A program made the translations under genes and the position numbers. This document shows, in pieces, positions 32,430 to 37,786 of a stretch of 37,786 bases of DNA. This DNA comes from Gemmatimonadaceae bacterium (GTDB lineage Bacteria > Latescibacterota > UBA2968 > UBA8231), in contig JAPOZM010000071.1 of NCBI GenBank assembly GCA_026706075.1, positions 1-37,786 of the forward strand, read 5' to 3'. The stretch's first letter is position 1; each line of letters opens with the position of its first letter. Under the pieces are notes generated by a model that worked only from the letters and a program-made list of their open reading frames with translations, searched no databases and was not told the origin of the DNA.

Positions 32430-33022
32430 GGACTACCTCGGACCGAAAGGGAAACGCACGGCCGATTGGCGGCGCGGCCCCGGCCCGGGTCGGCCCGATC
32501 CAGGCGCGACAATAGGAGCCAATGGCCTCAAGGGCGAAAAAAAAGCGCCAAACCACATGACAAGAACACGCTCTACAACCTCTGGCTCACAAGAAGTACA
32601 CCATGACTTGCTATCATTCCTTGGCGGGCCCACAAGAGGAGAAATGCCATGCAACAGTTACGCCCGAAAGGCTCCTCCCAAGGCTCGGTGGCCAAGGCGC
32701 CATCATCTCGCGGCTCTTCAGCCCGGCCCCTCGGAGCAAGAGCCGCCCCTCCAACAACTGGGTTTCTGCGACGGAGTCAAGGATACCAGCGGCCCGGCCC
32801 CAGCGAAGACGCCGCTATTGGGGACGCACTCCCACCCGGCGAAAGAGGAGCCGCTGACGTAGGACGACAGCTACGCCGAGTTCTCCTCGACGAACGGCCT
32901 GTCGGCCACGACGCTGGTCGACGGGGTGTGGCCGAATGGCCGTCCTTGGACAACCGCGGCGGGGAGGCTGGAGTTCGGCAAGTGGGTCGCCACGACTGTC
33001 CTGCCCCCGGGAGGATGATCCC
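32430..33022. other. 593-base gap, mostly without clear genes; possible coding relic at the end
   Basis: No convincing intact gene lies here. Composition is less GC-rich than upstream and includes an A8 run near 32537. From 32863 to 33019 the plus strand, directly after a TAG, reads a plausible protein tail (DDSYAEFSSTNGLSATTLVD, then GVWPNGRPWTTAAGRLEFGK) ending at TGA just before the next ATG. The same frame is open upstream of the TAG. This suggests the remains of a gene interrupted by a stop, with no start found. Confidence 0.4.
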
Positions 33023-34369
33023 ATGCGCATCCGCATCTGTCTCCTGACGATCCTGACGGCCCTGCCGGCCGGGGCCGGTTGGGCGCAGACCGACCCGCCG
33101 GCCGCGGTGACGGTGCCCGACGCCGCCCCGCGGGCGGTGCTGGAGGACAGCCTCGGTCCGGCGGCGGACGAGCCGATCCTCGCAACCCAGCTGGCCGAGC
33201 TGACCGAGCTGGAAGCCCGTGACGCCGGGCTCGATCGCCTGGCCGAGGCCCACCAGGTCACACGCTCGGCGAAGGGATCCGCAACTCGGAGTCGAGGCGA
33301 CCCTGCGCCCCGGTCGATCCCGGTGAGGATGGTGACCGACACGCGAACGAGCGCCGCCGCGGTCGCTCGCTTTCTCGAGACCCGCGGCGTCACCTCGGAC
33401 ACCTTGGGTGCGGGGGGGAGTGGCACCCGCGGTATCCTCCGGGCCGATGTACCCGTGCACCTGCTCGCACGCCTGTCCGAAAAACCGGGCGTTCTCGGAG
33501 TCTCGGAAGAGGTTCCGCCCAGGGCCGACAACACCGGAACACAGGCGCAGTCTTCCGTCACACCCGCGCTCCCGCACGCCTCTCCAGCGACCGAAGACAC
33601 CACTGAGGCCGCCGAGGTGTTACGGACAGGGGTGGTTCTGGAAGCCGGGGAGATCGATAGCAGCACGGTGGCCGTGGGGGCGTTGGTCGTAGCCATTCAC
33701 GGTCAGGGGGAACGCCATCCGGTCTCCGGTGAGTGGGGACATCTGGTCACCGTCAAAGGCTACGTCCAAGCCGTGGACGCGGGGACGTTGACTCTGTCTC
33801 GAACACGAGATGGCCGGCCGGAGCGGATCGCCTTGGAGCATATCCAAACACTGGTTCTGGTAGAGGCACCTTCCCAAGACGAGCCGGCGGATTTCCTGGC
33901 GGCGAAAGAGATGCATCGACCTCTTCTCAGTTACAGGGGATACCGCCTACTCGCAAAGGTGGCCGCCGGGACTGGTTGGGGCATCGTCTTTACAGGCATG
34001 GCCATTGGTGTTCATGACTCAGTATCGGAGAGTACTTCCCCGCACCATGGGATAGGCGTTTTCTTGAATAGCGTAGCCATCGGCTGCAGTGTCGGATTCC
34101 CCTTAGGCGTGACCTCGGTCGATGGTTACGATTCTCTGCCTGGGACCCTGCTCGCCGGTGTCATACCGGGAGCGGCCGGCATTGGCGTGTTGGCTCTCGA
34201 TCAAGAGAGGTTCGGAACATCGCTCTTGCTCAGTTATGTCGCTCCTGTCGTTAGTTCACTCATTGTGTCTGAAGTCTGGCGCAACCCTCCGGAAGACCGG
34301 GCCGCTTCCATTGGCTTGGCCCCCACCTTCAACGGCGGTTTCTCGGCCGTTGCTACCCTGCGCTTCTAG
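33023..34369 (+). CDS. Exported protein with protease-prodomain-like N-terminus and hydrophobic C-terminal module
   Basis: 448 residues from the ATG at 33023, with GGGAGG upstream and a clear signal peptide (MRIRICLLTILTALPAGAGWAQ). Residues about 100-170 (IPVRMVTDTRTSAAAVARFL, ILRADVPVHLLARLSEKPGV) resemble the propeptide-like region preceding some subtilisin-type proteases, but no protease domain follows. A small beta module comes next (WGHLVTVKGYVQAVDAGTLT). The C-terminal 130 residues are hydrophobic, containing VGFPLGVTSVDGYDSLPGTL and LAGVIPGAAG and ending SAVATLRF. That C-terminal module recurs in the next gene. Toward the 3' end the codons become less GC-rich. Function unknown; a mosaic is likely. 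Confidence 0.75.
   Translation: MRIRICLLTILTALPAGAGWAQTDPPAAVTVPDAAPRAVLEDSLGPAADEPILATQLAELTELEARDAGLDRLAEAHQVTRSAKGSATRSRGDPAPRSIPVRMVTDTRTSAAAVARFLETRGVTSDTLGAGGSGTRGILRADVPVHLLARLSEKPGVLGVSEEVPPRADNTGTQAQSSVTPALPHASPATEDTTEAAEVLRTGVVLEAGEIDSSTVAVGALVVAIHGQGERHPVSGEWGHLVTVKGYVQAVDAGTLTLSRTRDGRPERIALEHIQTLVLVEAPSQDEPADFLAAKEMHRPLLSYRGYRLLAKVAAGTGWGIVFTGMAIGVHDSVSESTSPHHGIGVFLNSVAIGCSVGFPLGVTSVDGYDSLPGTLLAGVIPGAAGIGVLALDQERFGTSLLLSYVAPVVSSLIVSEVWRNPPEDRAASIGLAPTFNGGFSAVATLRF
34091..34180 (+). repeat. C-terminal module, copy 1 (partner at 35366-35455)
   Basis: These 30 codons, VGFPLGV... through LAGVIPGAAG, match 24 of 30 residues in the equivalent place of the following gene, 1275 bases away. 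The similarity extends with gaps to the shared ending SAVATLRF and into the short intergenic spacers (GACGTTGG versus GACGATGG). It marks an old tandem duplication. Confidence 0.8.
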
Positions 34370-34396
34370 ACGTTGGAAAAAGAGAGAGGCTCATCT

Positions 34397-35644
34397 GTGA
34401 TCTTCATGATCGTGGCCCTTGCCCTGTTCGCCGGATCCATGACAGCGGAGGTCGATGCGGAGACGGAGGCCGAGCAGTTGGCCGAGATGTTTTCGCCGAT
34501 TCTGATCCTGACGGAGGAGACCGGAGGCAAGTGGGGAGACATTATCGTCACCAAGCCGGAGCCTGTGAACATCATGGGGGCTCAGTCAGCGGAAAATCTA
34601 CACTTTATAGCTTCTTCTTCTCTTACTGAGGCTAAGTTGAGGGAGTTTGATTCGTGTTTTGAATTGGGATCCCCCGACGCCACGGCGGATGTCGCGACCC
34701 GGCGGAGCCACAAGGTGCTGTATCTGCACTCGGGTGCCGAGTTCACCGACGACCACACTGAGGACAGTTTGCTGCTTCAAAGGGACGACGTGCGGACCAC
34801 GGCAACGCCGGCTCCGAACCCCCAGAATCGCGCGCAAGGCGGGTTCCGTTATGTGGCAGCGGAGCGGCATGGTGCCAAGGCGAGCCAAGCCGAGAAAGAC
34901 AGTCGCAACCACTTCACGGGAATCGCGATCCACGTCCACGAGATCGGCCATCTGCTGGGCCTGGGAGGCGCTGGCACCCCGGCCCTTAACTTCGAGGCGC
35001 GCACGGTCACCCAGCCTGTTGCGTTGGCTCAGGCGGGCCCGGAAGGTGAATCGGGCAGGAACCGTTCAGTTGAGCGCGAAACCCAAGCTACCGCAGAAGG
35101 TGATTCGGTACAGGTGGAGACCGGAGAGGTCGAGAAAGAGCCCGTCTATCTGGGTCATCGTATCCGTGGCCTGGGTGGCTCGAAACATGCCGCAGTGCGC
35201 ATTCCCACAAAGGTGTTATCCGGTACTCTCTTCTTCGTGGCTATTGCAGGGATTTCGGGAAACCTGCACTACAACTATATCCGAAGCAGAGATGAGGACG
35301 AGTGGGGCGACGGATGGGGGGAAGGGTTGGAAAGTGTCCTTTTTGGACTGTTTGTTGGCAGTACAGTCGGATTCCCAGCAGGTGTGACCGCGATCGATCC
35401 TGATGATTCCCTACCCTCGACCCTGCTAGCCGGTGTCATACCCGGAGCGGCGGGACTCTACTTGCTGGAATCCCAGGCAAACTTGGCAGCCGGTTTCGGC
35501 TTGTTGCTCGTGTCTTGTCCTCCATTTTCTTCCCTGGCTGCCTCCGAACTGTTGCGCAACTCTTCTGAAGATCCCCACACTTCGCTTGGCATAACCCCCA
35601 TCCCGAAGGGCGGCCTTTCCGCGGTTGCCACACTGCGATTCTGA
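34397..35644 (+). CDS. Chimeric membrane or exported protein with metzincin-like HEIGH motif
   Basis: 415 residues from the GTG at 34397, which has GAGAGAGG seven bases upstream and gives a signal-like MIFMIVALALFAGSMTAEVD; an in-frame TTG at 34373 is possible. Three blocks are visible. Residues 31-62 (MFSPILILTEETGGKWGDII and on) nearly duplicate the next gene. Residues 100-190 contain HEIGHLLGLGG, the zinc motif of metzincin proteases, but with Gly where the third His ligand belongs. The last 130 residues are the hydrophobic module shared with the previous gene, ending SAVATLRF. It is probably a recombination product; protease activity is doubtful. Confidence 0.72.
   Translation: MIFMIVALALFAGSMTAEVDAETEAEQLAEMFSPILILTEETGGKWGDIIVTKPEPVNIMGAQSAENLHFIASSSLTEAKLREFDSCFELGSPDATADVATRRSHKVLYLHSGAEFTDDHTEDSLLLQRDDVRTTATPAPNPQNRAQGGFRYVAAERHGAKASQAEKDSRNHFTGIAIHVHEIGHLLGLGGAGTPALNFEARTVTQPVALAQAGPEGESGRNRSVERETQATAEGDSVQVETGEVEKEPVYLGHRIRGLGGSKHAAVRIPTKVLSGTLFFVAIAGISGNLHYNYIRSRDEDEWGDGWGEGLESVLFGLFVGSTVGFPAGVTAIDPDDSLPSTLLAGVIPGAAGLYLLESQANLAAGFGLLLVSCPPFSSLAASELLRNSSEDPHTSLGITPIPKGGLSAVATLRF
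34487..34582 (+). repeat. N-terminal module, copy 1 (partner at 35764-35859)
   Basis: Thirty-two codons align without gaps to 35764-35859 in the next gene. By direct comparison about 82 of 96 bases and 30 of 32 residues match, and nearly all differences are in third codon positions. That pattern indicates duplication followed by selection to keep the protein sequence. Confidence 0.85.
35366..35455 (+). repeat. C-terminal module, copy 2
   Basis: VGFPAGVTAIDPDDSLPSTL followed by LAGVIPGAAG, the second copy of the hydrophobic module of the preceding gene (34091-34180). Six of 30 residues differ. Confidence 0.8.
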
Positions 35645-35673
35645 CGATGGGAATCAAGAGAGGAAAGAACCCA

Positions 35674-37786
35674 ATGCCCTTCGTTTCCAGTGTAATTACC
35701 GTGTTGGCTGCCCTTCTTGCCACCGAGGCCACCGCAGAAGCAGATGAGCTAGAATTGGCCAAAATGTTCTCGCCCATGCTAATCCTGACGGAGGAAACAG
35801 GAGGGAAGTGGGGAGACATCAAGGTAACGAAGCCGGAGCCCGTGAACATCATGGGGGCCACCTCCGCGGACAACATATGGTTTGAGCTGACCAGACTTAA
35901 CGGCCGAGTTGTTGGTTCAGATGGGCTTAGGAACTTGATGGATTCTGGATTTCTTGATTCAATGGACGTAAAGCGAAACCAAAGCCACTGGTTTCCCGCA
36001 CCCAAGATCGTCGATTTTCTGATTGGCAAGTATGCCTTTTTTGTTTCAACCGTTCCGCTAAGGAATTATGCAGTTTACCCGGATACCAGAGGATCGCTCC
36101 CAACTGGCAATTACAATGTAGAGATGTATCTGGACTATCCTGGCACGGGCACCGCATCATGGAATCAAACGTACTTTGGCCTGGGAGATAAGCATGACCA
36201 TCCCCAAAGAGGCAGCCAGTTTCCGAATACTGCCTATGTGCACACCTATACCAGGACAATCTCTAACTATGAGGAGCAATACGATCCTGTTACCGTTATT
36301 CAATACCACTACTTCTACCCGTACAACGACTGGTGGAACAACCACGAGGGGGACTGGCAGCGCATCGATGTAGTGGTCAGTTCTGGGGATCCCGATACGG
36401 CGGTGCTCCTGGGTGTGGAGTATCGATTTCATAAAGCATGGTTGAGTTACTACAGGGATTGGGCAAACAAACCGGGGCTAACGACGAGCTTTTCATTCAA
36501 CCCGAGAACAGCCCTGAAGGTGAGCCCTGGACCCGAGCGCAACGAGGTTGTCCAATACACCCACCCCGTGGTGTACGTGGGGGCGGGTTCCCACGCAGCC
36601 TATCCTATGGGTGGAAGTGTTCAGGTTTACCACCGACCGCTTGAGGAGCTTGATGAGCTCATTGGAGGGGGAGCCGGGGGAGAGGAAGTACAAGGGGCCG
36701 TGGGAGGAGACTACGAATATATGACTCACACGGGCATGGTGTTGAGTACGGATAGTCCCGCCTCGGGGCTCTCCCTCTGGGAGCGGTATGATCTGCAGCT
36801 TCTTCCCGAGCCTGATCGAGATAACAGCGACAACATGGGGCTTGCCGATACCCTGAGTTGGCTCGGGGCGAAGATTCGATGGGGCACCCCGTCCGTCGGT
36901 GGGCCGCCTGCTTCTCTAACTGTGGGGAACGAGAGTCCGAAGAAGGGACCCTTTGACAGCGATGATGGTGGTTGGGGGGGCCTCAAGTTTTTTGAGATTG
37001 CGGAAATCGCACCTTCCCTGCCTGCTCTTGGTAAGTTTCGCGTCCTTCACAGCAACCTTCCCTATTCGGACTACCACCATTGGGCCATCATCGGCCAGGA
37101 GACTTGGAGCGGCACGGTCCCCTTGTCCGGCGACGTGGTGGTCTTTCCGGGTGCGACGCTTACGATAGAGGCCGGCACGGTCGTTACGTTCCCCTCCCGA
37201 AGTGATCGCCACCAGTTCAAGGAAGGCAATGGCAGTCTTTCCGAGATCTTCGTGTATGGCACGTTGATGTCGGAGGGCACCGGCAGCAAGCAGATCGTAT
37301 TCCGAGGCCCTGATCTTTCCGATTCGGCCGAGCATTGGGGGGGCCTTCGCATGATGGCGGGGAGTTCCGAGATGGTCTCCCATACCCAGATTCGCAATGC
37401 GCCCGTACCCAGGATCGGTCCGACGAATCTGACCGCGGAAGCAGGGGCTGGCCAAGCCACGCTGCGGTGGACTGAGCCGTCCGCGTCCGATCCGAGCATC
37501 ACGGGGTGGGAGTACCGCACGAAGCCCGAAAGCGCCACGCAGTGGGGGGATTGGACGGCAGTGTCCGGCAGGGGTACGCGGGAGGCCTTGGTGTCGAACT
37601 TGGCCCACGGGGTCCTCCACCAGTTCGAGGTGCGGGCGGTCAACACCACCGGCGTCGGGCCGGCGTCGGCAGCGTCGGTGGCGCTGTTGCAGGTCGTCTT
37701 CCTCTCGTCGAGCTACGAGTTGATCGAAGGGGGCCAGGCGGTGGCGGCGGGCCCGGTGGGACTGGCCGAGGATCCGAGCCAGGCGT
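35674..37786 (+). CDS. Large exported Vps62-like protein with beta-helix and Fn3 domains (3' end outside window)
   Basis: The frame is open from the ATG at 35674 to the window end, about 704 residues, with a signal peptide (MPFVSSVITVLAALLATEAT) and AGAGAGG-like AGAGAGG/AGAGG ribosome-site bases upstream. Residues 31-62 repeat the previous gene. Residues about 205-315 resemble the Vps62 family: IQYHYFYPYNDWWNN, HEGDWQRIDVVV near 224, and HPVVYVGAGSHAAYP. A right-handed beta-helix-like stretch follows (WSGTVPLSGDVVVFPGATLT, IEAGTVVTFPS), then an Fn3 domain (NLTAEAGAGQATLRWTEPSA, HQFEVRAVNTTGVGPASAAS), and the start of a Calx-beta-like domain (YELIEGGQAVAAGPVGLAED). Codon use is AT-richer than the rest until about 36.9 kb. 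Probably a surface or secreted protein of unknown role. Confidence 0.8.
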   Translation, partial: MPFVSSVITVLAALLATEATAEADELELAKMFSPMLILTEETGGKWGDIKVTKPEPVNIMGATSADNIWFELTRLNGRVVGSDGLRNLMDSGFLDSMDVKRNQSHWFPAPKIVDFLIGKYAFFVSTVPLRNYAVYPDTRGSLPTGNYNVEMYLDYPGTGTASWNQTYFGLGDKHDHPQRGSQFPNTAYVHTYTRTISNYEEQYDPVTVIQYHYFYPYNDWWNNHEGDWQRIDVVVSSGDPDTAVLLGVEYRFHKAWLSYYRDWANKPGLTTSFSFNPRTALKVSPGPERNEVVQYTHPVVYVGAGSHAAYPMGGSVQVYHRPLEELDELIGGGAGGEEVQGAVGGDYEYMTHTGMVLSTDSPASGLSLWERYDLQLLPEPDRDNSDNMGLADTLSWLGAKIRWGTPSVGGPPASLTVGNESPKKGPFDSDDGGWGGLKFFEIAEIAPSLPALGKFRVLHSNLPYSDYHHWAIIGQETWSGTVPLSGDVVVFPGATLTIEAGTVVTFPSRSDRHQFKEGNGSLSEIFVYGTLMSEGTGSKQIVFRGPDLSDSAEHWGGLRMMAGSSEMVSHTQIRNAPVPRIGPTNLTAEAGAGQATLRWTEPSASDPSITGWEYRTKPESATQWGDWTAVSGRGTREALVSNLAHGVLHQFEVRAVNTTGVGPASAASVALLQVVFLSSSYELIEGGQAVAAGPVGLAEDPSQA
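35764..35859 (+). repeat. N-terminal module, copy 2
   Basis: MFSPMLILTEETGGKWGDIK and the following 12 residues, the gap-free partner of 34487-34582. Only two residues differ. Confidence 0.85.

Noticed and set aside
1..37786. CRISPR arrays, insertion sequences, rRNA genes.
   Set aside because: No regularly spaced repeats, transposase motifs or rRNA-like segments were found on reading through the window.

Overview
The window is GC-rich bacterial DNA with densely packed genes, many short overlaps and frequent convergent or divergent pairs. The content points to an uncultured, Gram-negative-type bacterium. A phytanoyl-CoA dioxygenase relative, two enolase-superfamily sugar-acid dehydratases, a Gfo/Idh/MocA oxidoreductase, an amidohydrolase and a secreted protein ending in a dockerin-like EF-hand pair together resemble Candidatus Latescibacterota or other FCB-group genomes. 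That placement is inference, because the window carries no rRNA or other phylogenetic marker.

Layout. 1-2.8 kb: an envelope group (end of a family 2 glycosyltransferase, a flippase-like membrane protein, a NamZ/DUF1343 muramidase). 2.9-6.8 kb: YqgE/AlgH, a PhyH-type oxygenase, a D,D-carboxypeptidase and a MocA oxidoreductase. 6.84 kb: tRNA-Val(GAC) with a clear promoter and terminator. 7-12.5 kb: a sugar-acid catabolic cluster (amidohydrolase, Asp-box beta-propeller, rhamnonate dehydratase-like, galactonate dehydratase-like, D-2-hydroxyacid dehydrogenase). 12.6-16.5 kb: a secreted Fn3/dockerin-like protein, a DinB-like protein, and an NfeD plus two-stomatin operon. 16.5-23.7 kb: a four-gene minus-strand operon described below. 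23.8-30 kb: an unknown gene, a LytS/LytTR pair, a lipoprotein beta-glucosidase, and a two-pore-helix potassium channel with tandem RCK modules. 29.8-32.4 kb: a broken HIT gene coupled to a hybrid kinase that ends in an OmpR-type DNA-binding domain. 32.4-37.8 kb: a lower-GC, mosaic tandem array of secreted or membrane proteins that share swapped end modules.

The most notable find is at 16539-19625. One 1028-residue reading frame carries the catalytic cores of both RNA polymerase large subunits, beta followed by beta-prime. The metal-binding DFDGD loop, the two beta lysines and the bridge helix are intact. The beta flap, the beta-prime N-terminal clamp and zinc region, and the trigger loop with the jaw are missing. 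The extreme C-terminal beta-prime anchor is kept, so the protein is internally reduced rather than truncated. An ECF sigma factor gene ends two bases before its TTG start. Upstream in the same operon are an exported PQQ-type beta-propeller and an RNase II-like protein that has lost its catalytic aspartates. I read this as a candidate dedicated minimal transcription machine (sigma plus fused polymerase) that would work beside the normal RNA polymerase. Function is inferred from sequence only.
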